A DNA stretch of 64,000 bases from Phyto melanocephala (lineage: Eukaryota; Arthropoda; Insecta; Diptera; Rhinophoridae): the NCBI GenBank assembly GCA_941918925.1, contig OW799236.1:79920713-79984712 (forward strand). Direction: 5' to 3'. Position numbers and translations under genes: made by a program. This document shows, in pieces, positions 48,327-59,814 of the stretch (its first letter is position 1; every line of letters begins with the position of its first letter). The notes beneath the pieces were generated by a model. That model made no database searches. It was not told where the DNA came from and was given only the letters and a program-made list of their open reading frames with translations.

Positions 48327-49948
48327 CTGATAAATTTTTAAAAATTTCATCACCATTATCATCAGATAAAGTGTGTAAATAAAAACAGCAGTCAGTTGAA
48401 AGTTTCCATGTAATAAGAGGTGAATTAAAATCACCAAAAGCAAAAATTAAGTCAACAGGTTTAGTTTTTGAGGCCACGATTTTGATACTTATATATAATA
48501 GGATCCGATTGAGGTGGATTATAAGAACAGGTAATGTAGACATTTTTGTTCCTATCTTTTAAAACAACTGCAATGAATTCGATATTAAAAGGTAAGTCCA
48601 ATTCAATTTTTTCTAACACTTTAACTTTTCTAATTCTTTTTTTTTATTTGCCTGATGTTTAATATCAATTGATGTTTGACAATACAGCCGATATAACAGA
48701 AATTGTGTTCACAAGTAAAAAACCAAAACTGTATTTCAATAAACAACACAAAATACATTACGGGGTTGTGAATTGGATAATTGTTAATGTAATACAATAC
48801 ATATCTAACAGTTTACTTCAGTAAAATTAACTGACAATTTTATTGTAATTTTTCAGTATCATTGTTAGTAAAAATTAAATTTACTCTACCAGTAAAGGTC
48901 TATTTTTACTGAAATATTTTTTTAACCGTGTTCTTTTTCAGTTTCAATGCTCTATTTCGTCTTTATTCTGATTCAGATTTATTTAATTTCAACGCTGTTC
49001 TATTGCAGTTTTGCTATATTCTTTAATATATTAATCGTAAAGCAAAGCACATATTTTTGCAAGTATTCTTTCAATAAGGAGAAGGTAATAAACACACACT
49101 AATTAAAATTTAAGAATATTGTTTGTAAGCAGTTTTAATTTTGTTTTTTTACACCTCTTTGATAACTAAATGGCTTACAATTTAATCCCTTTATTTTAAT
49201 TATTTCTTCAAAGTGACAGTTGTAGAAAAAATTTAAAATGTTCTCAAAAGTTCTGCAATTGCTGGTAATGGGTTAATATGCTTGTGCATTAATAGAGCAA
49301 AATTTACGGAGGCATATCACAGAATTTAATTTCACTCAGAAGGAAGAAAAATAATTCTCATTTTAATCTTTTAGAAAACGTAAAAGGATTTTAAACGAAA
49401 CCTCTTTTAATTTCTCATTTGAAATTGATAAATGTTTTTTCTATTAACATTATTCACATTAAAAAGTTTTACAGCAGCAAAAATAGCTTTGCATGTTTAA
49501 AAGTTAAAAATGATGAACTAAAGTGTTGCAATTGTGGTGGTGCAAAATAAAAACACATAATGAACAACATAAGAAGAAAGTAAAACAAAAATAATTTTAA
49601 AGGCGATTAAATAGAATGTGTGAACGCCGTTGGTTGATAGACAGTTTTTGTTGAGTTCGAGTTGTAAATTCAAAGCTACAACTGGCAAGATTTATAGATC
49701 GAAATTGCATTAAGGTTTGACTTTTTTAATACTTTTTTATTATTTTTTGTGGACATGAAAAATTCTATATGGCTTTAAATCTACAGATCAACCTGTGTAC
49801 TCAGTCTTTAATTTTCTAATCGCAAGTATTTCTAAGAATTTTTTTATATAAAGTTAACAACAGTTCACATGAATTACTCAACAATATACCATGCTTAACA
49901 CTTCAAAAGAAAAAAACATTATAAAAAAACAAAATAAAAATTCCTGAC

Positions 49949-50085
49949 AAAAAAAATGTTCTTTGAAATATGTATCCTTTGACAAGTAATAAAAAATGCC
50001 AAATAATACATTATAATTTTTTTTAAATATTTTCATCAATGCTTTTAAGGATATGGAAGGATACATATTTAAAAGAACATTTTTT
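49949..50085. repeat. Hairpin with about 30-bp arms
   Basis: 49949-49978 (AAAAAAAATGTTCTTTGAAA...) pairs with 50057-50085 (AAGGATACATATTTAAAAGA...) with one mismatch. The loop is about 78 bp. It may be a MITE remnant. Confidence 0.65.
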
Positions 50086-50209
50086 ACGAACTAAAAAATA
50101 TATTTCTTCATTCTATGAATCATTCCCTTACATATGATCTATAAGAAATGAATATTAAAAATGCATAATTGGACTCTAGGGAGGGTTTTCCACTTTAATG
50201 AAAACAATT

Positions 50210-50870
50210 CTAAATTGATACAACAAAGCAACCTTTCAGGGGATGTTTTCTGTTAAGGCAAATTGGTATATCAGAGATCGAAAAGTTGTTATGATATTTT
50301 TAATTTAATAAAGTTTGATTGAAAAAGTATAAATATTTCTAAAACACATTATAAATGATTCAAAAGCAACAAATATACATAAATTTGGTACATTTATTAT
50401 AAAGAAAAAAAATATACTCAAGTTATTTGTTTAATGCTAACATCAAAATGTCATTTTCCATCGCTGCAATATTAAAAAAATCAAGGCAAATTCAACAAGT
50501 TTTTACAAAATGCTACCTTATCAGCTGGCCTAAGGCATATTCATACAAGTATATGCAACTGCGAATTGATACGACAAAGCACCTCTTCAGGGGATGATTT
50601 ATGTCAAGGCTTATTCATCTTTCAGGAATGGAAAAGTTTCAATGACATATTGGATATAAAAATAAATCTGATTAAAAAAAGAATATATATATATATGAAA
50701 CACATGACTCAAAAGCATTAAATATACATAAATTTGGTACATTTATTATTAAACAAGTACACGTAGGTTAATTGTTAAATACCGAAGCTAAAATCTTATT
50801 TTCCATCCCTGCATTAATAAATAAAATTAAGGCGAATTCAACCAATTTGGACAAAATGTTTGCCCATCAT
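50210..50870. repeat. Diverged tandem duplication, period about 350 bp
   Basis: 50213-50510 and 50563-50865 match along their length: AATTGATACAACAAAGCA / AATTGATACGACAAAGCA, then TTCAGGGGATG, AAATATACATAAATTTGGTA and CATTTTCCATCGCTGCA / TATTTTCCATCCCTGCA. Divergence is roughly a quarter of positions by eye. No coding potential was seen. It lies just downstream of the C-type lectin. Confidence 0.7.
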
Positions 50871-51251
50871 TAGCCTTGAGCTGGGGTAATAATTTCACCT
50901 GTTTGAATAAGACTTGATGTAGACAAACAAAAAACTTTTAATACAGGGTATAAAACCTAGAATGATCTACTATTAAACATATTTATTTAATATAAAAAAA
51001 AAATAATTATTGTTTGTTTGTGACAATAAAAGCATTTATTTAACTCTTAAAATTTCCTTCCTTGCATCTTGTTTTTAAAAATAAAAAACTTAAATAAAAT
51101 AACTTTTGATAGTTGGAAACTATAAACTATAGCTCAGCAGATTAAATGCATTCATTCATTTAAATACACCTTGTGCAAAATCGTAAACAAAATTTTAAAC
51201 TACATACAAATTCAAATTTTGTGAATCTAATTAATGCATATTTATATTAGA

Positions 51252-51257
51252 TTTATT
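51252..51257 (-). terminator. Possible polyadenylation signal of the C-type lectin
   Basis: AATAAA is present on the - strand, 16 bp beyond the lectin stop codon. This is close to the stop but within the range seen for short fly 3' UTRs. Other AATAAA-like sites occur further downstream, so assignment is tentative. Confidence 0.3.
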
Positions 51258-51273
51258 TAACATACATATTATT

Positions 51274-51683
51274 TCAATCTTCTATTTCGCAAATAAATGG
51301 CAACTCTCTTTCGCAGTCGTTATCGTTCCAATCGAAGTTTTCCTCCCACGTATGAATACACTTTTCATGGCCACTTTTGTCATTAGGTTCACCGGCATGC
51401 CAAAGAAACAATTTTATATCCTCTCCTGTAGAAATCCACTTGAAGACACCATTAATTTTATAAGCGCCCAACCAATAAGGAAAAATGCGTCCTTTAATTG
51501 ACACAATAAAATTTAATAATTAAGGAAAAGAGACAAGAGGATAAGAGACAAAACTTAACTAAGTGACTTACCATGTTTAAGCTTAATAATCGATTTTAAA
51601 TACTCAAATTCGTCATAGTTTTCTATCTTAAATAAAGACATGCTATTATTTTTACAATAATCAACTGCATTTTGCCAAGTTAA
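51274..51683 (-). CDS. C-type lectin, last two exons (5' part not resolved)
   Basis: Two exons are clear: 51683-51572 and 51491-51274, separated by an 80-bp GT/AG intron. The joined frame reads LTWQNAVDYCKNNSMSLF, then KHG-RIFPYWLGAY across the splice, then ISTGEDIKLFLWHAGEPND and WNDNDCERELPFICE to the stop. This is most of a C-type lectin domain: the first conserved Cys, the WLG strand, the EPN calcium-site motif usually linked to mannose-type sugars, the WND motif and the final C-x-E-x3-PFICE pattern. Insect proteins of this type are usually secreted sugar-binding proteins of immunity or development. The exon with the signal peptide and first strand is missing. A short start at 52268-52237 (MRVLVFIILL, followed by a GT donor) is a candidate, but I could not find a connecting exon in the right phase. 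A hairpin element (51820-52047) and a Helitron (52468-53082) lie upstream, so the gene may be long or disrupted. Confidence 0.82.
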
Positions 51684-51819
51684 CTGAAATTACATAAAAT
51701 TTAAAAGGATAAATATAAATATTTTCTGTTTGTAAAAAGCTCGTAATAAATGCTCTTGTGTAGAAAAACTTATTTAAATATTTTTTATTTCTATATTGAT
51801 ATTTTATTCAAACTTTTCT

Positions 51820-52047
51820 TTATATTTAAATTTTAATGTGAATCATTTTTATTTTGGCTTAAGTTTATTTATTATTTTTTTTTATTTAATTCTATAATTC
51901 AAATTAAATTAAATTGTAATCATTTGTAGGAATATTCTTTCTAAAGTTATTTTTGATATTAGTCGAGTGGAATGCATTTTCGAAACCACAAAAAAAGAAA
52001 TAAATGAACTTAAGCCAAAATAAAAATGATTCACATTAAAATATAAA
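51820..52047. mobile_element. Hairpin MITE upstream of the C-type lectin exons
   Basis: 51821-51871 (AAATTTTAATGTGAATCATT, then TTTATTTTGGCTTAAGTTTA) pairs with 52000-52047 in reverse complement with very few mismatches, giving arms of about 48 bp and a core of about 130 bp. It lies in what should be a 5' intron of the lectin gene. Confidence 0.8.
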
Positions 52048-52418
52048 TTTTTTTATTTCTTTTTTTTTTGTGCATGGAAAATTACTAAAATTTCATTGTA
52101 TATAGAATTTTTTATTTCGAAATTGTTTGACTAATTTTTCAAAATAATATACCAAAATATTCCATGAAACTAAGAAAAAAACAGTTCTTTTAATTCAATA
52201 ACCAGAGGATACCTGATAATATTAAAATGGATTCACCCCAAAAGAATGATAAAAACAAGAACACGCATTGTGCATGTTTTTTTTGTTATTTACAAAAACC
52301 ATATCCTTAAATACACATGTGAATCCACAACAACAAAGTGATTGATATTTTTAAAAATTTTAATAAAAGAGAATAAATAAATAAATAAAAATTAAAACAA
52401 AAATAAAAAAGTTTTTTT

Positions 52419-52423
<5 letters not shown>

Positions 52424-52470
<47 letters not shown>
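52424..52470. repeat. (CTAT)n microsatellite
   Basis: About eleven perfect CTAT units directly before the Helitron F start TCTATATATATAT. The tract probably grew from the TA-rich insertion junction. Confidence 0.9.
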
Positions 52471-52472
<2 letters not shown>

Positions 52473-53082
52473 ATATATATAAAAATCAATGTGTGTTTGT
52501 ATGTTTGTATGTGCTTTATAGATGGTTAAACGGCTGGACCGATTTCCTTGAATTTTCACAGAATCTTTCCGTATGTCTGGAAGGAACTATAGGCTATATT
52601 TACGCCCTATTAAAGAATAATTATTCAATATTATATATCACGAAAGTTAATACAGCAAGGGTCTTCGAATTAAGTACGGTAAACTTTGACATCCACACAA
52701 ACATTTGGGTAAAAAATGGGAGGACTTGCAATAGTAGGCGTGGCCACATGAATTTAATTCTAAAATTCGTATATTTGGAAAACGATATCGATTAGAGTAG
52801 TAAAATTTTGCAAGAGCAACTTTGCACACAAATGAACATTTAGGCAAGAAATTGGTGCATTATCGAGAGTGGGCGTGGCACCTACCACACACATTACATA
52901 CTAAAATTCGTATATTTGGAAAATGATATCGATTAGAGTAGTAAAATTTTGCAAAAGCAACTTTGATATTCAAATAAACATTTATGGAAAAAATGGGTGC
53001 ATTATCAATAGTGGGCGTGGCACCTGCCATATGAATTAAATACTAAAATTTGGGGTGGCGAAGCACACCGGGTATTAGCTAG
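52468..53082 (+). mobile_element. Non-autonomous Helitron copy F
   Basis: Starts A|TCTATATATATATAAAAATC then AATGTGTGTTTGT and ends GGCGAAGCACACCGGGTATTA GCTAG|T, the same end type as copy G. Inside are two repeats of CGTATATTTGGAAAACGATA TCGATTAGAGTAG (52767 and 52909) with GGGCGTGGCACCT. Confidence 0.75.
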
Positions 53083-53895
53083 TTTAAAATAAACATTAAA
53101 ACAGTAATTTATCATAAAAGACGTAATATCCCGTTAAAAAGTCTCTAATTACAAAATAATGACTTAAAAGTAATAACAAACAGTTCTTCTCTACTAACAA
53201 CTTGGCACCTAAGCCTAGTACAGTATTTATCGCTTATAAGCATTTCAAATTTCCCAACGTTTTTTGTTTCTGTAAGCGAGAAATGCAATTATAAAAATAA
53301 AAATTCATTAAATACTAATAACAAATTGCTTATTTTGGGATGATGCATTAAATGCACAAACCCGACTTGCATATAAGCGGTAAATACTGTATTTTAACAC
53401 GTCGATATCATTGGAGGCAAGTACTTACCACGGTCGCTTACATATAAGGACTCAAGTAAGTACACAGAGAAAACAGTTTCGGTTGTGAGAACCACAATTG
53501 TTGCCAATAACATTGTTTAGTTCTGATAGTAGAATTTTACGATTGTGTTGTTCGATATTACTAGATTAGGAATGGATTTGACTGTCTGTTTTTCGAGTGT
53601 ACTTATTACGCGTGCTGACAAATAGCGACTCAAACAAGTACTTTTTATAAACTAAATAACCCATTGATATAGACTCACAGAAGTGGTTCAGTTCTTTTAA
53701 GAATGGAAATTCAGTTTGTTTATTCTGCAATACATTAGTTTGAAATAAATAAAATCTGAAAAAACTTATAAGACATCAGAACATGCGCAGAAGTTTTTTT
53801 TTTTGCAGCTGGAATGCGCAATCTTTATTTTATTATTTTTGGATTAAACCATTTGTTTCAAACAGTTTTTTTGTCCAGTCAAAATTTATTTCTTA

Positions 53896-54882
53896 CTAGA
53901 AAAGCCCGGCGCGCGTTGCTACGCCCCTTCATGAATTTTAATCGCATTCTAAATTTTAATCTAATATCAAGTGCAAGGCTAAAAACTATAACTTTTTCTT
54001 TATGAGCGTGGCACTGCTCAATTTTTTTTAATTACGAAACTGTATAGTCATGACAGCTCAATAAGTGTACAAAGTTTCAGAAAAATCGATCCAGTGAAAG
54101 TACCTTAAAATTATAATTTTTTAATGGGCCTAGCCCTGCCCACTTTTCTAATCACGAAATTATATAGTCATGACAGCTCAATATGTGTGCAAAGTTTCAG
54201 AAAAATCGGTCCAGTGCAAGTACCTCAAAATGATACCTTTTTTTATGGGCGTGGCACTGCCCACTTTTCTAAATACGAAACTGTGTAGTCATGACAACTC
54301 AATATGTGTGCAAAGTTTCAGAAAAATCGGTCCAGTGCAAGTACCTCAAAATGATACATTTTTTTAATGGGCGTGGCACTGCCCACTTTTCTAATGACGA
54401 AAGTGTAAAGTCATGATAGATCAGTATGTCTGCAAAGTTTCGAAAAATTCGTCCTGTGCAAGTAGCTAAAACTGATAACTAATTTTTAATGGGCGTGGCC
54501 CCGCCCACTTTTTTAATCACGAAATTATTAAGTCATGACAGCATAATATGTGTGCTAAGTTTTAGAAAAATGGGTCCGGTGCAAGTACCTCAATTTTAAA
54601 ACTATTTTAGGGGCGTGGCCCCGCCCACTTTTCTTATCACGAAATTATTTAGTCATGACAGCTCGATATGTGGCAAAGTTTCAGAAAAATCGGTCAAGTG
54701 CAAGTACCTCAAAATTATAACCTTTTTTTATGGGCGTGGCCCCGCCCACTTTTTTTCACCCATAAACACTCCCTGGTATGTGTACAACAACTTACCAAAG
54801 TTTGAGCCCGATCGGTTTTACAGTTTCGGAGTCTATAGCTAACACACACACACACACAGAGTTTCACTTTTATATATATAGA
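53896..54882 (-). mobile_element. Non-autonomous Helitron copy B with internal tandem array
   Basis: The - strand starts A|TCTATATATATAAAAGTGAA and ends GCGCGCCGGGCTTTT CTAG|TAA. Six repeat units of about 120 bp (53970-54750) match those in copy A. Ends and units agree closely with A, so the array was part of the mobilised element. Confidence 0.85.
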
Positions 54883-55692
54883 TAGATATAGTTTAAGGCC
54901 TTTTTTTTAAAGGGAGAGAGGTAATATTATTTGGTAAACTCTCATCTTGAATTGATTTAGTTTTAATCATGGTGTAATTACATAAGGTGATAGCGTAATG
55001 GAGACCATTATTTGTCTCTCTTTTTTATATATGTAGTTTGACAATTCTTGCCACTGAAATCTCTTTTTAATATTTAGAGTTTAACAAATATTGGCACACA
55101 AAAAAATAATTAGTTGGGCTGGCACCACCACCTGTATAAATGTACTATGGTTTTAATTTTTGTCCAGACAAATTGAACTGAGTTACCATATCATGTAATG
55201 TTTAAATAGTAAAATTTGTAGAACTTAAACGTCTTATCTATAAATATACTTCATATGCTAACTAAGGTTTTCCGAACAAATTTTCCAATAAAAATCAATT
55301 GTGCTGCTAAAAACTATCAGTAAAAAAAACTTTTTCCGAACAAAAATTTTGTTTAGAACAGAACATTAGTGACTTTAAGCCTTGAGTATTTTTAGATTTT
55401 AAAAAATAATTTAAATACACATAAAAATCATTGACCAGACTTTGAACATATGTACGTTATCCAGATGTTACTTTCGATAGTATATTCTTTTGGCACTGAC
55501 GTTTATTATTTTATTTACAAAAATATTTTGCAAACGATTGATTTTTTGATTTTTATAACAAAAACAATTTTGATTTTATTTATAAACATTATAGTCCATG
55601 CTTGGAGCTTAAAATAGACAGAAATATTCTTTTTCTTCTTCTTTTACGAATTTTCCCCCAGAATGTGGCGTAAATTTTGTAATTTATATTTA

Positions 55693-56057
55693 AGTATAAA
55701 AGTGAAACTCTGTGTGTGTGTTTGCTTTAGACTTCGAAACTGTAAAACGGATCGGACTCAAACTTTGGCAAACTATTGTACACATTCCAGGAAGTGTTTA
55801 TGGGTGGCAAAAAGTGGGTGGGGACACGCCCATAAAAATTAGTTATCATTTTTAGCTACTTGCACTTGACCGATTTTTCTGAAAATTTGCACACATATTG
55901 AGTTGTCATGACTATATAATTTCGTGATTAGAAAAGTGGGCAGTGCCACACCCATTAAAAAAATATAATTTTTAAAAATATAATAATTTAGTTTTTTAAA
56001 TTCAGAGTGCATTTTTATTCATTAAGGTGCGTAGTAACGCGCGCCGGGCTTTTCTAG
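55693..56057 (+). mobile_element. Short non-autonomous Helitron copy C
   Basis: GTATAAAAGTGAAACTCTGT at the left and GTGCGTAGTAACGCGCGCCG GGCTTTT CTAG|T at the right. It carries about one to two of the repeat units found six times in A and B. The left terminus has lost the TCTATATA start. Confidence 0.75.
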
Positions 56058-56059
56058 TT

Positions 56060-57610
56060 GTTAAATAAACAACAAAAATAAACAATAACAAATAAAAAAC
56101 TTGATTGTAAACAGCAAAAATACAGCACAAATTTAAGTCTGACGAAGAAGTAGTATTCTTCACGCTATGCCCTCGGAGGCTGGCCACTTTGGGTACACAA
56201 AACGAGTGTTAAAACTAAAAATAGAGTAAGAAACTAGTATTTAATTTAATTGTGTGTTAGCTTTCAAGCAAGCTATTTTTATGAACAAACCTTATTGTTA
56301 AAATTTAAGCTCAGTCTTTATTCATATCTGTGGCTTTCAGATATTTTTAGAACATTTTGAATACTTTTTCATTATTGTTTCTGTATAAACTAATTAATAC
56401 TTGCATCCATATTTTTACATATATGAAATTTTTTTGTTATACAAAAATTTTGTTCACGAAATATCGCCAGTGCGCACAATATACACTCTCTTTTTCACAT
56501 ATTTTAAACTGCCTCTCTTTTTGATAAAGACTGATTCAAATTCAATGATTGCCTTTTCCCCCATTATTTCTTACGTTCTGTTTGTGACATTTTCATTTAA
56601 CTACAAAAACTACTTCAATTCAATATGTCCCAATATTTCTTCAGACCATAACGGGACATTGTTTTTACCTCCCGTAAATTATTTGAAAAATAATCTAATT
56701 ACATTTAATTTGCAGATAAAATTAACCAGGTCTTAAATCTTACCAACCTCTCTCCCAATAAAATAATGGTTAAGCTTTTGCCTCCCCAAAGAAAATATTT
56801 GTAGCTACGCCAAGCATGTGTGTAAGGCAGAAACGTAAAAGTTTCACGGAAAACACGGAATTTGTATGGCAAGCTCTCGCTTTGAAGAAATATTTTTTTT
56901 CCAAAGTTCACTTAAGGGTGTAATATTGTATGAACTTTTTTATTTTGTGCTATAGTAAATAATTATTTGCTCTTCTCTCTTTTCTTACTCTTTATACTTT
57001 TACTAATTTAGTTCTATTTTCACTTACAAATTTTTCATTTTCAATCAAATACGCCTTTCGAACACTTCCGGCCGTATTCACTTTATTGTTTAACGAATAA
57101 AATAAGCAGATGATTGTAAACAAAATAAATGTAAGCCGGTCTTTTACACACATTTTGAATTACTCTTTTTGAAACTGAATTTACAACTGAATCTATCGCT
57201 GAACAGACAGTTTACAAAGTTCAAGATTTTGAACCTGCTTGACATCTTTTAATTAAGAGATTTAATCAGTGAAGCTAATTTAGTGCTTTTTTAAACGTAC
57301 TAATATAAGGTTCATTTGTATTTTTATTTATTTTAATTTTTTTTGTGCGTTTGATTTTTTGTTGAATCAATATGTGAGCAGAGAAAAGATTGCAACCTGA
57401 GCAATCGCCATGATAAAGATTAAGGAATAAAGCCCAATATAAATCAAAATACTCTCTAACCGAGAAATTAATAACTTTCTAAAACTTAAAAGGTACTCTA
57501 ACTAATAACACCAGCTGCAATAAAAGCTAAAATGTAGATTGCAATCCATTAGTGTAAACCTACGTTCAAATACTTTAAAAAACTCTACAGTTGTAGCGTA
57601 GAAACGTATT
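56060..57610. other. AT-rich stretch, no gene seen
   Basis: The open frame at 56401-56736 is T-rich and gives only Phe, Leu and Ile-rich translation with no motif. No repeat ends were recognised. Confidence 0.45.
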
Positions 57611-57725
57611 GTCTCTAGAGCTGTGTAGCTCGTAAACGAACGAGATTATTTGAACGAAGTTATCCGGTTCGTTTACTGAGCGCTTCTGGTGCAATAGTAT
57701 TCCGTTAAATTTTTGCTTCTTTATA

Positions 57726-58242
57726 CCCTGTTCAGACAGATATTTTTAATTGTTTCAATTTAGTGTTGATTGAGCAATTAAAATAAGTGTTCACACATAC
57801 TCAATTTATCTTACTCCATTAGCATTTGATAGCTGTAAAAATACGATGTATTGATACCAAATCAAATAATGCCTTCTTTTTAGCGTTTTTCCTATTGATA
57901 AAATATATTTACAATTATATTTATACATATATATACTTATATGTATGTATTTGAATTTATTTAAACATTTTTTTTTAATTTTCATCAAAAATTTTCCATT
58001 TCCTTAATTTTTATTTTTTGTATTTTTATTTGTTTGACATTAGAAATGCCACCTATAGAATTTTCTTCTCACTGAACATACTTCTCAAGAGTTGTGTTTC
58101 GAGTTTTAGACAATAAGTGAAACAATAAAGTATATATTGCTCAATTTAAATATAATTTTTAGTATGGTAAATTGAGCTCAATAAAGGCCTTTAATTGCGA
58201 TAATATTATAAATTGACAATTAAAGCGCGTGTGTGAACATAG
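57726..58242 (+). mobile_element. TA-flanked MITE, copy 1 (517 bp)
   Basis: Starts TA|CCCTGTTCAGACAGAT and ends GCGTGTGTGAACATAG|TA; the two ends are imperfect inverted repeats. The whole element recurs in reverse at 59815-60291. TA duplication suggests Tc1/mariner-type mobilisation; no transposase is encoded. Confidence 0.82.
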
Positions 58243-58918
58243 TATTAGGTTTTTTTTTGTCAAAATTTCGTTCGTTCATATGTGTTTTTTCTTTTAAAAA
58301 AATTTTTTTTATTCAAAATTTTTGAACTTCAAACTCATTTGATTAAAAAGTGTTCTTATAATTAAAAAAAGCTTAAACACAAAATAAAATGGAATCAAAA
58401 AAGAGTAGTAAAATTTGGTTGCATTTTAAAATGGATGGAGTCGGGCCAACGGGAGTTATTGCAAAACCTTTTTTGTCACTATAGCGCCTAGAACGACTAT
58501 ATCACCAGATCGGTATGCATACATGTTCAAAACTTAGCAGCTTACAATTGTCGACCAGCTTACATTCATCTTCTACGTTCTACTGCGTTCACAAACCATA
58601 TTGCAGCAATAAATATTTACAGATTTATTCGAAAACCTTCTCAATTTTTCAGGTTGAACATAAAAATAGACCCACAATGTATTCATACTTTACATTTTGT
58701 AAACGAACCCAAAGTCAGTGAGTTAATAAATAAAACTGCCAATTTCCAAGTACAAGCTGCCTGTCATAAAGAAGCTGACTGCATCACAAAGAGATGTATT
58801 TTTATTTTTCCATAAAATAAATTAAGGCATATCTATTGATATACTTTGAAATAAATGTTAACATTCCGACATATTTTGCTTTTTTTGTGTTTGTTGACTT
58901 AAAATAAATAAATCTTAA

Positions 58919-59098
58919 TTGATCCTATTTGTTCCATTGATAGTTGATTTAAGTTTTGACTTTGAGAATGCGTCTGGTGTTTATTTGGGATGGCCAAAGC
59001 ATGCATTTATACAATATCTATATGACTCGGATCATAAAGATTTTGCACTTGCTGCAAGGGTTGTGAATGATTTGATCATATTTGCTGTGGTGTCTTGA
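58919..59098 (+). CDS. Unrecognised coding-like fragment inside hAT-like sequence
   Basis: An open stretch of 59 codons without an initial ATG reads LFVPLIVDLSFDFENASG, then VYLGWPKHAFIQYLYDSD and HKDFALAARVVNDLIIFAVV before a stop. It looks more protein-like than its surroundings. It lies between the two inverted MITE copies, downstream of a BED-finger-like start at 58389. It may be a decayed piece of the element there; no family was recognised. Confidence 0.25.
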   Translation: MILFVPLIVDLSFDFENASGVYLGWPKHAFIQYLYDSDHKDFALAARVVNDLIIFAVVS

Positions 59099-59429
59099 AA
59101 TATTTTTACACACTAAGTTAAAGTTTTTTAACAAATTGTACACCGAAATTGTCACTTATTCATTTTGTTATTTAATTTTCTTTCACAAAAAAAGATTGTC
59201 ATAATAATTTTGATTTCAAATACAACAGCTCTTCCATATTGCCGTACTGTCGGTCAAAGTGAATTATTGAACAAACGGATTAATTTCTGCAAATAAAAAG
59301 AAAGTAAGCGATCGCTAAAATGAACGTTTCGACACAGCTCTAAAAAATTATTTTAACTTATAATTCAGGTACTTATATAAACGAATACCGATATGCTCTT
59401 TAATTAATACATGAAGGATTTCATATAAT

Positions 59430-59693
59430 ATATCGATGCCTTACTTCCTCAACCTCGTATCCTAAAAAATGAAATTTTTAAGGAGAGACAAAAAAAACGG
59501 TTCATCTTTTTAGACTTCGGTGTTTGGTTAAAAGTTTAAATGAAATTATTAAGGAATTGATTGTATTTATGTATATAAGTAGTAATAATATACAAATCTT
59601 TTTTAGTTAAAGCTTAAAACAATCGTTTGATATAAAAAAGTGAAAACCGTATTTTTTAAGTTACGAGATTGAGGAAGTAAGGCATCGATATTT
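59430..59693. repeat. Hairpin element with about 38-bp arms between the two MITEs
   Basis: 59430-59469 (TATATCGATGCCTTACTTCC TCAACCTCGTA...) pairs with 59654-59693 (...GAGGAAGTAAGGCATCGATA) with three or four mismatches. The central 185 bp is AT-rich and non-coding. Confidence 0.75.
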
Positions 59694-59814
59694 TAAAGAA
59701 AATCCATTTTTAAAAATCAACTCAAAAATTTTAAAAGTGCTTTTCTGGAAACTATAAAAACAGAAATAAACAGTTTTTCCTCATTGCTTCAGAATTGTTT
59801 AAACAATTGTAATA

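Larger units (their letters stand above)
45760..48625 (-). mobile_element. LINE retrotransposon, 5'-truncated, frameshifted
   Basis: The - strand encodes part of an AP endonuclease (VLEKIELDLPFNIEF, YITCSYNPPQSD, then FAFGDFNSPLITW with the GDFN motif, and LLDLVFVNEPNE), a linker (47854-47150), and a reverse transcriptase (47120-46323). Its 3' end is a (AAAT)n-type tail at about 45762-45778. The 5' break lies within the endonuclease. A MITE (48198-48326) sits inside the endonuclease region. The family belongs to the Jockey/CR1 part of the LINE tree; I cannot fix the clade. Confidence 0.88.
57616..59342. mobile_element. Possible hAT element remnant interrupted by a MITE
   Basis: TAGAGCTGTGTAGCTCG at the left and CGACACAGCTCTA at the right are inverted over about 12 bp, a hAT-like end. 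At 58389 an ATG opens MESKKSSKIWLHFKMDG, which resembles the start of a BED zinc finger of hAT transposases. No 8-bp duplication was found, so the two ends may not belong together. Confidence 0.35.

Noticed and set aside
52237..52268. Signal-peptide exon of the C-type lectin (MRVLVFIILL)
   Set aside because: Attractive, but no connecting exon in the right phase was found, so it is only mentioned as a candidate and not annotated.
56401..56736. 111-codon open frame
   Set aside because: T-rich translation with no family features, next to other AT-rich sequence.
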